Shown here one piece after another: positions 1-8,775 of a DNA stretch of 64,000 nucleotides. Positions within the stretch are counted from its first letter, which is position 1. Every line of letters begins with the position of its first letter. The notes under the pieces are model-generated. The model ran no database searches. It saw only the letters and a list, made by a program, of their open reading frames with translations, and was not told the DNA's origin. A program made the translations under genes and the position numbers. Origin of the DNA: AP-15 sp963846635 (lineage in GTDB: Bacteria; Pseudomonadota; Alphaproteobacteria; ATCC43930; CGMCC-115725); NCBI GenBank assembly GCA_963846635.1, contig CAWJXM010000019.1, positions 1-64,000 on the forward strand, written 5' to 3'.

Positions 1-170
1 TCGTTCGCACTGCGCCATGAAGCGCGGCGTTTTGGTGATCGTCGCGATGGCTTTTGACAGCAGTGCATCTCGATTTCGCTAAGCGGCATGACCGCCGCAC
101 TTGCTCTTAGCGCGCCGGATTTCGCAGGCGTCGCCTTGGAGGCATCGTAGTCCAGCAGGTTGCCGGTAAG

Positions 171-848
171 CTATTGCGAACCTGCGAGCAGGGCGGGAAG
201 GTCGTATTCCACAAGGTCGCCGATGCGCTCGACTGTCAAGTCGGCGGTCGGATAAGAGGCGGCGTCCAGGCTGCGGGCGTATTGACCTTGACGTGGTAAT
301 ATTGTCGTCACGCGGTCGCCCCAAACTTTCTTGACCGCCGCCAGAATTCTCGGCTTGTCGTCGATCAAGACGTAATGGCGCGCCGGGTACCGCTGCGCGA
401 CATCATCAAGCTCTTCCTCTTTATGGATATAGATCAGTACGTGGCCTTCAACGGCTTCGGAAATGCCGGAGCGCTCCACCTTGCGCGGCTGGAAAACAAC
501 GTCGCCATCCGACAGGATAACCGTCTGTCCCCAGCCGCGCAGCCGCTCCAGGACGTCAAGCGAACCGGGGTACAGCCGATTGGCAAACGGGTAGTCTACG
601 AGCCACGAGGACATCGACAGCAGGTGTATGTCCTGGGGATGCTCGACCCGGTAGCGCTGCAGGGCTCCGAGATAATCTCGATAACCAAGATCGGTAAAAA
701 GCTGTTCCAGGATCGCCCAATAGCGATCACGGCAGCCGGCCCCGAACTCGCGCTCAAGATGGCGGCGCAGATCGACCTGGATGCGGTCATTGTCGAGCAG
801 CGTGTTATCGACGTCGACCAGGAAAACAATCGGGTTCGAAGTCAGCAT
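171..848 (-). CDS. HAD-superfamily hydrolase
   Basis: This is a haloacid-dehalogenase-fold hydrolase of about 225 residues, probably a cytoplasmic phosphatase; the substrate cannot be told from sequence. Motif I is the DVDNTLLDND segment close to the N-terminus (nucleophile and acid/base Asp pair). Motif II is the Ser in VILSDGD, and the motif IV region is VLIDDKP. I chose the ATG at 848 because a GGAAGGG Shine-Dalgarno lies about nine bases upstream and motif I then falls near residue 12, as usual; longer in-frame starts exist up to 953 but add a low-complexity leader. The next gene leftwards is not visible. The fold is certain, the exact role unknown. Confidence 0.85.
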   Translation of the reverse strand: MLTSNPIVFLVDVDNTLLDNDRIQVDLRRHLEREFGAGCRDRYWAILEQLFTDLGYRDYLGALQRYRVEHPQDIHLLSMSSWLVDYPFANRLYPGSLDVLERLRGWGQTVILSDGDVVFQPRKVERSGISEAVEGHVLIYIHKEEELDDVAQRYPARHYVLIDDKPRILAAVKKVWGDRVTTILPRQGQYARSLDAASYPTADLTVERIGDLVEYDLPALLAGSQ

Positions 849-959
849 TGCGAGCTGCCCTTCCGGTAACATTTCGGCCTCGATCAAGGCCCTCGACAAC
901 ACCAGCGCCCTGGTCGGAACGGCGCGGCGGCCGTGCCATCGCTGACCCGACAACCGGGC

Positions 960-1687
960 TCAGGCGGGTGGTGCGACTGACAGTCGGCCGACAACGCCGT
1001 GCCGCTCGATCAGCCGAGCGACGAGGTCCGACTTTTTCGCCTCTTCGACGAAATCACGCAAGAAAGCGGCACCGCGGCATTGGTGCGCACGGTGCCGACC
1101 GCCTGCTGCACCGCGGTAAATTTGCCGTCGAGAATGCGCGAACCGGGCCGCGCCCGCTGGATTTCGATCAGACCCGGCCGCAACCCGGCATAGGCATCCA
1201 GCTTCTCGCTGTCGAACGCCTTGAGCGCTGCCTCCGCATTGTCGAACTGCAGCAGCTCGCCCCTTTTGTAGTTGTTCTCGAGCCACAGGCCATAGGCGCT
1301 GCGCGCGGTGACGGCGACCCGCCTTCCAGGCTGATCGACTTCAGCGACCGACCGGATCGGCGAATCCGGCGGCACCAGATAGGTCGCCTCGATCTCGACA
1401 TAGGCGGGGCTGAAGGCGATCTTTTCGGCGCGTTGCGGCTCGGCGCCGATCAGCCCGATGTCCCACACCCCGATCCCGGCCGCATCCGCCAACTCTCCGG
1501 GCCGAGCATAGGGTACATAGGCGACCGGGACTCCGAGCCGCTGCGCAATCTCACGCGCCATATCGGGGGCGACGCCGACCGGATCGCCGGACGGGGTCTT
1601 CCCGGTCACCAGCAAAAAATTGCCCATGTTGATTGCGGCGCGCAAAACGCCGGTCGGAGCGAGTTCCGCGACAACTTGGTCAGGCAT
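960..1687 (-). CDS. Family 3 solute-binding-like protein, frameshifted near its 3' end
   Basis: The protein resembles the amino-acid type (family 3) extracellular solute-binding domain: a VLRAAINMGNFLLVTG start, a GVAPDMAREIAQRLGVP segment and a DIGLIGAEPQRAEKIAFSPAY segment. No signal peptide is seen after the ATG at 1687, so it may be a cytoplasmic relative; an in-frame extension to 1765 does not add one. The frame breaks at about 1066-1075. After the residues TVRTNAA the family-typical C-terminus (AAFLRDFVEEAKKSDL, then a stop at 960) continues in another frame, one base away. Either an assembly indel or a recent mutation explains this. The gene runs in the same direction as the HAD gene to its left. 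No permease or ATPase gene is adjacent. Confidence 0.75.
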
Positions 1688-1815
1688 GGCCGAGCTCCAG
1701 ATGTTGTGGAAACCGATTTGCCATATCCTGACGGATCGGTGGCGCCGCGGCACGCGAAAATTCAAGCCGGATGGTAGGATTGCCGGGAACGGATAGCCGA
1801 TGACGGAAGGTGGGC

Positions 1816-4146
1816 ATGAGCGACGAGGGTGGGGCGGGTAAAGCGCGGTTTCGGCTTAAAGAGGCAACGATCGACGATCTGCATCGAGCTATCCGCACCG
1901 GCGAAACGACGGTTGTTGCGGTCGTCCGGCAATATTTGGACCGCGTCCGCGCCTATAACGGGGTCGCTAGCATGCTGGTAACCGCGGATGGCGCACCCGT
2001 GCCCGAAGCCGCGGGCACGGTGCGCGCCGGGGGACCGCTGCAGTTCCCGACGGCAACTGTCGACGCGGCGAGAATCTTCCCCGATCTCGACAGATACGAG
2101 GGACCTCCGCTCGAATTCGGGCGTATGGAGCCGACCGCCTCCGATCCCGCCGTGCAGCAGCAATATGGCATGATCACCGGCATCCCCAATGCCGGTCAGT
2201 TGAACGCGCTCGCGACCCTGAACATTCGCGGCGAGCGATCGGTGACCTGCCGCGGCGAATTCGACCGCCATCCCTCGAAAGGACCGTTACCGCCGGGCGC
2301 GCCGCCGGTTTGCGAGCATTTCCGCCATTTGCCCGATGCACTTGAACGCGCCGCCGAACTCGATGCGCGCTATGGCCGTAATCCTCCGCTCGATGAGATG
2401 CCGATGTACGGTGTCGTGTTTTCGTTCAAGGATCCATTCGATACCAAGGACATGCGCACGACTGCCGGCGGCGATGCGGCTTATGACATCGATTTTCCGG
2501 CGCGCGACCACGTGCTTGTCGAGCAATTGCGCAATAAGGGTGGCATCATCTTTGCCAAGGCAGTGTGTACCGAATATAACGGCCGCGCCGGCAATCCCGG
2601 CGGCCGTCACCGTCCGGAAAAGGTATTGCCTTCGACGCTTGGTTATCAGCGCTCGAGCTGGGCCGGCAACCCAGCCAATCCCTACGATACCACCCGCGCC
2701 GCCTCGCTCGGCTCGTCATCGGGCTCGGGTGTCTCGGTCAGCGCCAATCTCGTCATGGTCAGCCTCGGCGAGGAGACCCGTGCCTCAACCCGCGGCCCCG
2801 CCAATCACAACGCCGTGGCATTGATCCTGCCGCACAAGGCGATGCTCGGCTTTAATGGCGGCGCGATCGGCGCTGATATTTACTGTGACCGTAGCGGCAT
2901 CCTGGCCCGGACGATCGGCGACTGCGCCAAGGTGCTAGATGCTTTGCGCGATCCGGAGCGCGGTTATTACGACCCGCGCGACCCCTATACGACCGTTCCG
3001 CGCTCTTCGGTGTTGGGCGATGGATATGCACGCCATGCGCGCGCATCGGGAGCGCCGGGTGCGCTGAAGGGAAGGCGCATCGGCATCATCCGGGAGTTGA
3101 TGCTGGTCCGCCCGGGCGAGAAAGCGACGGTGCCGATCACCACTGCTGCCGCAGCCGAAATCAAAACGGTGCTCGGTGGCAAGCTTGGCGCGACTCTGGT
3201 CGAATCCGCCGATCCGTTGTGGCAGCGCGACCCTGATCTTGAACAGATGAGCCCGGATTTCCGCAGGGCTTTGGCGCGGCTGGTGCCGGTGTTCATGCCT
3301 GATTTGTTGTTCCGGCTCGCACCTGACGGAACGCCACTCTTTAAGGAATTCGCGTCCGCGATCCGCCCGACCGAGTTTCAGCCCGGCAAGGTCTTTGGCT
3401 CGGGGACAATGGCGCCGATTGACTACCTGGTCGAACTGGCGGAGGGCCGTATCGCACCACCCAACAATCTCGACATCGCCACGATCCAAGGTCAGGAACT
3501 CGCGATGTCCTTCCGCTTTCATATCCCACAATATTTGTCACGACGGGCGGCCGATTGGCGGGCACTGGGCTTTACCGAAAGATTGACCGATTTCGCCGCG
3601 CTGAATGCGCGCTCGAAATTCTGGGGCGATGACGCTCGCGCCGCATTCAGGAATTGGGAGGAGGTCAGCGATCCGCGCAATCCACTCGGCGGCCGTCAGG
3701 GCGTGGACGAACGCATCATGCTGCGCGAGCTGTTGCGCCGTGTCGATATGATGGTGATGCTCGAAAACCGGCTCGACGCGTTGGTTCGGCTGCACACGCC
3801 GTTGTCGCCCGGGAAGATCGGTGGTGCGCACGACACGCTCGCCGGCCCCTCCAATCTGCGGGCTGAAACTTTTTACGGTCCGAATGCCGGGTTGACCGAA
3901 GTGCTGATCCCGGCCGGCTACGTCACCACCGTCTATGACCCGGTGTTTGCGCTCTCCTCCGACCGCACCCGCTACATTCCAGTCCCGGCCACGACCCCGA
4001 CCGAACTGCCGCTGCCCGGCCTGCCGTTTTCGCTGGTGTTTCGCAACGAACCCGGCAAAGAGGATGTGCTGCTCGAAATCGCGTCCTGTTACGAAGCCGC
4101 CTCCAAGCGCCGCCTCCCGCCACCGGCCTTCGGCCCGATCCGTTAA
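1816..4146 (+). CDS. Amidase-signature family protein, unusually long
   Basis: This belongs to the amidase signature family (Ser-cisSer-Lys hydrolases of amides or related bonds). The catalytic Lys is in FSFKDPFDTKDM (about residue 205), the cis-Ser region is LGSSSGSG (about residues 299-305) and the nucleophile region is EETRASTRGPA (about residue 324), where the more usual form is GGS. At about 776 residues it is much longer than typical amidases (about 450-500): there is an N-terminal extension of about 130 residues with a Pro/Gly-rich part, and a long C-terminal region. The ATG at 1816 is preferred over the GTG at 1810 because GGAAGG lies about five bases upstream. No export signal is visible. 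The substrate is unknown. The gene is divergent from the solute-binding gene to its left. Confidence 0.85.
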   Translation: MSDEGGAGKARFRLKEATIDDLHRAIRTGETTVVAVVRQYLDRVRAYNGVASMLVTADGAPVPEAAGTVRAGGPLQFPTATVDAARIFPDLDRYEGPPLEFGRMEPTASDPAVQQQYGMITGIPNAGQLNALATLNIRGERSVTCRGEFDRHPSKGPLPPGAPPVCEHFRHLPDALERAAELDARYGRNPPLDEMPMYGVVFSFKDPFDTKDMRTTAGGDAAYDIDFPARDHVLVEQLRNKGGIIFAKAVCTEYNGRAGNPGGRHRPEKVLPSTLGYQRSSWAGNPANPYDTTRAASLGSSSGSGVSVSANLVMVSLGEETRASTRGPANHNAVALILPHKAMLGFNGGAIGADIYCDRSGILARTIGDCAKVLDALRDPERGYYDPRDPYTTVPRSSVLGDGYARHARASGAPGALKGRRIGIIRELMLVRPGEKATVPITTAAAAEIKTVLGGKLGATLVESADPLWQRDPDLEQMSPDFRRALARLVPVFMPDLLFRLAPDGTPLFKEFASAIRPTEFQPGKVFGSGTMAPIDYLVELAEGRIAPPNNLDIATIQGQELAMSFRFHIPQYLSRRAADWRALGFTERLTDFAALNARSKFWGDDARAAFRNWEEVSDPRNPLGGRQGVDERIMLRELLRRVDMMVMLENRLDALVRLHTPLSPGKIGGAHDTLAGPSNLRAETFYGPNAGLTEVLIPAGYVTTVYDPVFALSSDRTRYIPVPATTPTELPLPGLPFSLVFRNEPGKEDVLLEIASCYEAASKRRLPPPAFGPIR

Positions 4147-4260
4147 AGAGCCCCCGGGCCATTTGCATAATCGATCACGCAATCGGGGATGCGGTCCGGG
4201 TTTTAGCCGCAATCTTGAATAGAGCGTGATTCTGCCAAACGATTGACACTGTCGGCGGCC

Positions 4261-4425
4261 TTAAAAATCGGTACAGCGGCCCCCATACTCCCAGTCTCCG
4301 TAGCGTGTCGGTTCAGGGCCTTTTGGACCTCCGATTTCCGGCGGCAATTGCGGAGGGCTTGCCGGCTGGGCGGGCGCGGGTGCCGGCGCACGAGGTATTT
4401 TTTGCTCGGGTGATGCTTCGGTCAT
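4261..4425 (-). CDS. DUF1674 / SDHAF4-like succinate dehydrogenase assembly factor
   Basis: This 54-residue gene is easily missed. It has a Pro/Ala-rich N-terminal half and the hallmark DUF1674 C-terminus: EIGGPKGPEPTRYGDWE, then a short Gly/Arg/Cys stretch ending in TDF and TAA. Members are homologues of mitochondrial SDHAF4, which binds the flavoprotein subunit of succinate dehydrogenase during assembly. The start is the only ATG in frame; the Shine-Dalgarno is poor. It faces away from rsmB, which starts 158 bases to the right, and converges on the amidase. The position beside rsmB, heparinase and purH is a common alphaproteobacterial arrangement (from memory), which supports the call. Confidence 0.93.
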   Translation of the reverse strand: MTEASPEQKIPRAPAPAPAQPASPPQLPPEIGGPKGPEPTRYGDWEYGGRCTDF

Positions 4426-4583
4426 GAGAAAAATGTGGCGCCGTACCGAAATATCTCAAGCGGCTTCGAATAACGCCATATGAGGCGGGCTGCAGCGGAA
4501 CCGAATGGAGCAGGGAGTGTTTCACCGGCTCCGGGATGGGTGGGCTTCAACCCTGATGTCGCACTACGTGTAACAGAACCTTC

Positions 4584-5888
4584 ATGTCTGCTATTCCGAC
4601 CGCCCGCGACGTTGCGCTAGAGCTCCTTGGTGCGGTGCTGCGCCGTAAGCGTCCGCTCGACGATGCGATCGATGATAACCCGGCGATGGCGTTGTTATCG
4701 GGTCGTGACCGGGCATTCGCGCGACTGCTCGTCGCGACGACGTTGCGGCGCCTTGGCCAAATCGACGAGCTGATCACGTTCTGTCTGAACACGCCGCTGG
4801 CCCCACGAGCGGCGGCGGTTCACGACATTCTCCGGCTGGGGGTTGCTCAACTTCTCTTTCTGCGAACGCCGCCGCACGCCGCAGTGGCGACCAGTGTCGA
4901 TCTTGCCCACGGGCGAGGCTTCTTATCGCATAAGGGCCTCGTTAATGCCGTCCTTCGCCGCTTGAGCGTTGAAGGCGGTGAGTTGAGTCGGTCACAGGAT
5001 GCCGCTCGCCTCAACACGCCGGAATGGCTGTGGCGTTCCTGGAGCAAGGCCTATGGCGAAGACACTGCTCGCGCGATCGCCGGCGCGCACCTGAAAGAGG
5101 CGCCGCTCGACCTCACTGTTCGGCAGGACCCCGAGATTTGGTGCGAAAAGCTGCAGGGAATGCTGTTGCCGACCGGGACATTGCGGCGGCAGGCCGGAGG
5201 CGCGGTGACCTCTCTGCCAGGCTACGCTGAAGGCGCCTGGTGGGTCCAAGACGCGGCCGCTGCATTGCCGGCACGACTATTGGGCGATATCTGCGGGCGC
5301 GAAGTTGTCGATCTCTGTGCGGCCCCGGGAGGAAAAAGCGCGCAGCTGGCCTGCGCCGGTGCGCGGGTAACTGCGGTAGATCGTTCTACGCGCCGTCTCG
5401 AACGCCTCGTCGCCAATTTTGGGCGGCTCGGGTTGACAATCGAAGCGGTCGCCGCGGACGCATTGACGTGGCGACCGGAAAGACCAGTCGATGCGGTCCT
5501 ACTCGACGCTCCATGTACGACCACTGGGGCAATTCGTCGTCATCCCGACGTACCTCATCTGAAGTCGCCGGATGATGTCGCCCGCCTCTCCGTCATTCAG
5601 GAGAATTTGCTGCGCGCCGCAATCGAAATGCTGATTCCGGGCGGCATCCTGGTGTACTGCACTTGTTCCCTCGAACCCGAAGAAGGACCGCGGCAAATCG
5701 AAGCTCTGTTGCGCTCTGGTGCTCCGGTCGCGCGCCGCGAGATCAATGCGGACGAAGTTGGCGGTTACTCGGAGTGGATTACTGCGGCCGGAGAGCTGCG
5801 CACCTTGCCCTGTCATTTGGCGGAGTATGATGGGTTGGACGGCTTTTTCTGTGCTCGACTGGTCAAACAGGAGAGTGCCGGCCCCTGA
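4584..5888 (+). CDS. rsmB: RsmB/NOP-family 16S rRNA (cytosine-5) methyltransferase
   Basis: A 434-residue SAM-dependent rRNA m5C methyltransferase of the RsmB (Sun/Fmu) type. The N-terminal NusB-like RNA-binding domain covers about residues 1-140. The catalytic domain shows motif I VVDLCAAPGGKSAQL (about residue 240), motif IV LLDAPCTTTGAIRRHPD with the Cys that releases product, and motif VI LVYCTCSLEPEEG with the catalytic Cys. Length and domain order match the family, and the frame is intact. The ATG at 4584 begins shortly before conserved NusB-like sequence. It leads a run of same-strand genes (heparinase, transferase, purH) with a 125-base gap to the next, so it may be the promoter-proximal gene of the group. 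Confidence 0.95.
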   Translation: MSAIPTARDVALELLGAVLRRKRPLDDAIDDNPAMALLSGRDRAFARLLVATTLRRLGQIDELITFCLNTPLAPRAAAVHDILRLGVAQLLFLRTPPHAAVATSVDLAHGRGFLSHKGLVNAVLRRLSVEGGELSRSQDAARLNTPEWLWRSWSKAYGEDTARAIAGAHLKEAPLDLTVRQDPEIWCEKLQGMLLPTGTLRRQAGGAVTSLPGYAEGAWWVQDAAAALPARLLGDICGREVVDLCAAPGGKSAQLACAGARVTAVDRSTRRLERLVANFGRLGLTIEAVAADALTWRPERPVDAVLLDAPCTTTGAIRRHPDVPHLKSPDDVARLSVIQENLLRAAIEMLIPGGILVYCTCSLEPEEGPRQIEALLRSGAPVARREINADEVGGYSEWITAAGELRTLPCHLAEYDGLDGFFCARLVKQESAGP

Positions 5889-6013
5889 AGATCTCTGCCT
5901 TGCAGGGTGCAGATTTCCTTGTTACCAAACGATATGCGTTCGCTACGATGGCAGTTCCCGCGTGGTTCGGAACCGCTCTGCGTTGAACCCGGCCGTGCTC
6001 GGCCTGAACGCGG

Positions 6014-7705
6014 ATGAGAAGAGCCTCCGATCAGCCTCGCGGAGAGCGGAGAGCGCGGCGCCGCGAGGATGATCCGGGTATCCTTGCCCGGTTTCGGCGG
6101 CATATGGTGCTGCGCTCGTTGAGCGCCCGTCGGCTTAATCGCTACGGGTTCCTCGGGCGCATTCCGACTGAAATCAACGTCAAACTTGGGCAGCCTTGGC
6201 CGGGCGATCCGAAGCGGGGTTTGGCCATTGCCGCCGGCGACCTCGAATTCGCCGGGGAATTGGTTCGCGACCCCACGCTTTGCTGGTCTCCGGCTGCGGG
6301 GGCAGAGGACTGGTTGGCTGTCTGGCATGGATTCGCGTGGCTTTCCGATGTCCTGGCGGCGGGATCAGCGGCGCGCGAGGTGGCACGCAAACTCGTGCAA
6401 AGCTGGTTGGCCGAGGAAATCAATTCTCGATCGGTGGTTTGGCGTTCCGACGTTGTCGGAACTCGGCTCTTTGCCTGGATCGCTCATTTTGACGAAATCG
6501 CCGGGGGCAAAGATCCCGCGCTGAAGCGTGCGCTTCTCGTCAGCCTCAGCAAACAACACCGGCTGCTAAGCCGCATCGCTGCATGGGAACCAAAGGGCGC
6601 TGCGGCGCTTCGGGCATTGAAAGGGTGGATCGCCGGAAGCGTCGCCCTCGGCGGTTCGGGGCCGCGCCTCACCCGAGCGCTGGCTGCACTCGAACGCCAG
6701 ATGTCGCACCAGATCTTCCCCGATGGCGGTCATCGCTCGCGCAGCCCGTCCGTGCAGCTGCAAGTTGTCCAGGATTTGATCGATATTCGAACGCTGCTCC
6801 GTGCCGCAAAAATCGACATCCCAGCGGCGCTGCAGGACACGATCGAGCGTGCAGCTCCGATGCTGCGGCTGTTTCGCCATGACGATCGCCGCCTGGCACT
6901 GTTCAACAATTCGTTCGAAGAAGATGAGGTCCTAATCGATCTGGTGCTGACCCGCTCGGAAACGAGGGGCCGCGCACGCTCCCATGCTCCCAATTCGGGC
7001 TTTGAGCGGCTGCAGGCCGGTAAGAGCCTGGTGATCATTGATACCGGAACTCGCCCACCATCCGGCTTCGACAGCCGTGCTCATGCGAGCGCGCTCTCCT
7101 TTGAGATGAGCCATGACCGGGAGCGCATTATCGTCAATTGCGGGACTTATCGCGGGCCAAAGCGTAACCTGGAGCTATTGCCGCGCGCGAGTGCCGCGCA
7201 TTCGGTGCTGGTCGTCGCCGACACGAACTCGACCGAAATCCGCGATGATGGGATCCTCCATCGCGCGCCGATATCGGTTACGTGCGAGCGCGCCGAACAC
7301 GAGGGTCAGCAATGGATCTCGGCAACCCATGACGGCTACCGCGAGCGATTCGGACTGATCTATACCCGAGAGTTGTTTCTCGATGCCGATGGCGATGATT
7401 TGCGCGGCGAGGACCGGCTCACCGGGCGCCCGGGGGCGAGATTTGCGGTGCGATTCCATTTCCACCCCTCGATCGAGCCGTCGCTGATCCAGGGCCAAAC
7501 TGCCGTAGCACTGCGCTTGCCGAGCGGTAATTGCTGGCGCTTGCGGGCGTCAGGCGCCGAATTGAGCCTTGCCGAGAGCATCTATCTCGGATCTGGAGAG
7601 ATGCGGAAGACACAGCAGGTCGTTTTGAGCGGGACAGCCGCGCCCGGTGGTACCACGGTCCGCTGGGCATTGCGCCGCGAGCCGAATACGATCGGCTTCG
7701 ACTAG
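6014..7705 (+). CDS. Heparinase II/III family protein
   Basis: A 563-residue protein of the heparinase II/III family: an alpha-helical N-terminal part followed by a beta-rich C-terminal part (from about residue 330), with the family block SALSFEMSHDRERIIVNCGT around residue 360 and RFAVRFHFHPSIEP near residue 480. Characterised members are polysaccharide lyases, but the alphaproteobacterial proteins encoded next to rsmB and purH have no established substrate. The start at 6014 yields a very basic leader; an internal ATG at 6104 (MVLRSLSARRLNRYG) is the alternative. No signal peptide is evident with either start. The 3' end sits against the WecA-like transferase start, so a shared function in envelope polysaccharide handling is possible but is inference. 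Confidence 0.88.
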   Translation: MRRASDQPRGERRARRREDDPGILARFRRHMVLRSLSARRLNRYGFLGRIPTEINVKLGQPWPGDPKRGLAIAAGDLEFAGELVRDPTLCWSPAAGAEDWLAVWHGFAWLSDVLAAGSAAREVARKLVQSWLAEEINSRSVVWRSDVVGTRLFAWIAHFDEIAGGKDPALKRALLVSLSKQHRLLSRIAAWEPKGAAALRALKGWIAGSVALGGSGPRLTRALAALERQMSHQIFPDGGHRSRSPSVQLQVVQDLIDIRTLLRAAKIDIPAALQDTIERAAPMLRLFRHDDRRLALFNNSFEEDEVLIDLVLTRSETRGRARSHAPNSGFERLQAGKSLVIIDTGTRPPSGFDSRAHASALSFEMSHDRERIIVNCGTYRGPKRNLELLPRASAAHSVLVVADTNSTEIRDDGILHRAPISVTCERAEHEGQQWISATHDGYRERFGLIYTRELFLDADGDDLRGEDRLTGRPGARFAVRFHFHPSIEPSLIQGQTAVALRLPSGNCWRLRASGAELSLAESIYLGSGEMRKTQQVVLSGTAAPGGTTVRWALRREPNTIGFD

Positions 7706-7706
7706 C

Positions 7707-8723
7707 TTGGGGGCAAGTCGCCTCGATACCGGTGATGTCGCGCTGGCCGCCGGCATCTTGGTCGCAACGGTCGCGACTTCCGCCATTGCGACCGGCGCAT
7801 TAATCCCGTTGTTGCGCCGCCGGAACCTGCTCGATCGCCCGAACGAGCGTTCTTCCCACGCCATTCCCACACCGCGAGGCGGCGGTATCGCCATTATCGG
7901 CACGCTACTTCTCGCCTGGCTTGGCCTTGCCGAAATCGGCCGGGTAGGTGCCGCGATCGTTCCCGTCTGCATCGCTGCCGCCTCGCTGGCTGCCGTCTGC
8001 TGGATGGACGATCTTTACGATCTGTCGCCGGCATTGCGGCTTGTGGCGCAGGCTGCGGCAGTCGCGATCGGTCTGCTGGCACTCCCCAAATCGTCCAGCG
8101 GCGTGCAGCATTGGATCGGACCGATCACCGACGACCTCTTCGTCGGGTTCGTATGGTTGTGGTGGATCAATGCCTACAACTTCATGGACGGAATTGATGG
8201 GATTGCCGGCAGCGAGGCAGCCGCAATCAGTGTCGGCCTTCTGCTGGTGGCTGCGGTCGGCAGCGCTGTCGATCCAAGTATCGTTCTGCTTGCCGCCGCG
8301 ATTTTTGGCGCTTCGCTGGGCTTCTTGAGATGGAACTGGTCGCCGGCTCGGATTTTTCTTGGGGATGTTGGCAGCGTACCGCTTGGTTACCTGACTGGAT
8401 TTTTGCTGATCGGCATCGCCGAAGCCGGCCGCTGGAAAGTTGCGCTAATCTTGCCCTCCTACTTTCTTGCAGATGCGACGATCACATTGGCACGCCGTCT
8501 GTTGCGCGGCGACAGGGTATGGCAGGCACATCGGGAGCATTTCTATCAGCGGGCGGTTAGGCATGGGCTCGGTCACGCCGCCGTGGCCGAGCGTGTCATT
8601 TTCGCCGATCTGTGCCTGATCGCCTGCGCCTGGGCGGCAGAAAACGGTGCCGGAGCATTCGCCTTGCTCGCCGCGGTGACGGTTGTCGCTGCGTTGCTGG
8701 CGGAGCTTGCGCGCCGCCGATAA
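7707..8723 (+). CDS. MraY/WecA-type glycosyltransferase (polyprenyl-phosphate sugar-1-phosphate transferase)
   Basis: An integral membrane transferase of the family that moves a sugar-1-phosphate from a UDP-sugar to a polyprenyl phosphate, the first step of many surface polysaccharides. Seen in order: PTPRGGGIAII after the first membrane segment, the DDLYDLSP Asp pair, NAYNFMDGIDGIAG, FLGDVGSVPLGY, and the HREHFYQRAV box typical of the WecA/WbpL side of the family rather than MraY. About ten hydrophobic segments are visible. The start is uncertain: the frame opens at 7647, overlapping the heparinase; the TTG at 7707, just after the heparinase stop, gives the usual short leader. Its place directly after heparinase and before purH suggests co-transcription. 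Confidence 0.88.
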   Translation: MGASRLDTGDVALAAGILVATVATSAIATGALIPLLRRRNLLDRPNERSSHAIPTPRGGGIAIIGTLLLAWLGLAEIGRVGAAIVPVCIAAASLAAVCWMDDLYDLSPALRLVAQAAAVAIGLLALPKSSSGVQHWIGPITDDLFVGFVWLWWINAYNFMDGIDGIAGSEAAAISVGLLLVAAVGSAVDPSIVLLAAAIFGASLGFLRWNWSPARIFLGDVGSVPLGYLTGFLLIGIAEAGRWKVALILPSYFLADATITLARRLLRGDRVWQAHREHFYQRAVRHGLGHAAVAERVIFADLCLIACAWAAENGAGAFALLAAVTVVAALLAELARRR

Positions 8724-8775
8724 TGGCCAGGGTCTGAGGCTTGTACCGAACCGGCTGGGCTCCTATACCCCATCG

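Noticed and set aside
1..170. A possible gene end at the left edge
   Set aside because: No conserved residues could be recognised in any frame, so nothing is called.
848..1777. A 309-codon plus-strand frame rich in Arg
   Set aside because: It is the antisense shadow of the solute-binding gene; no family features.
4313..4525. A 70-residue frame on the minus strand
   Set aside because: It is an out-of-frame shadow of the DUF1674 gene.
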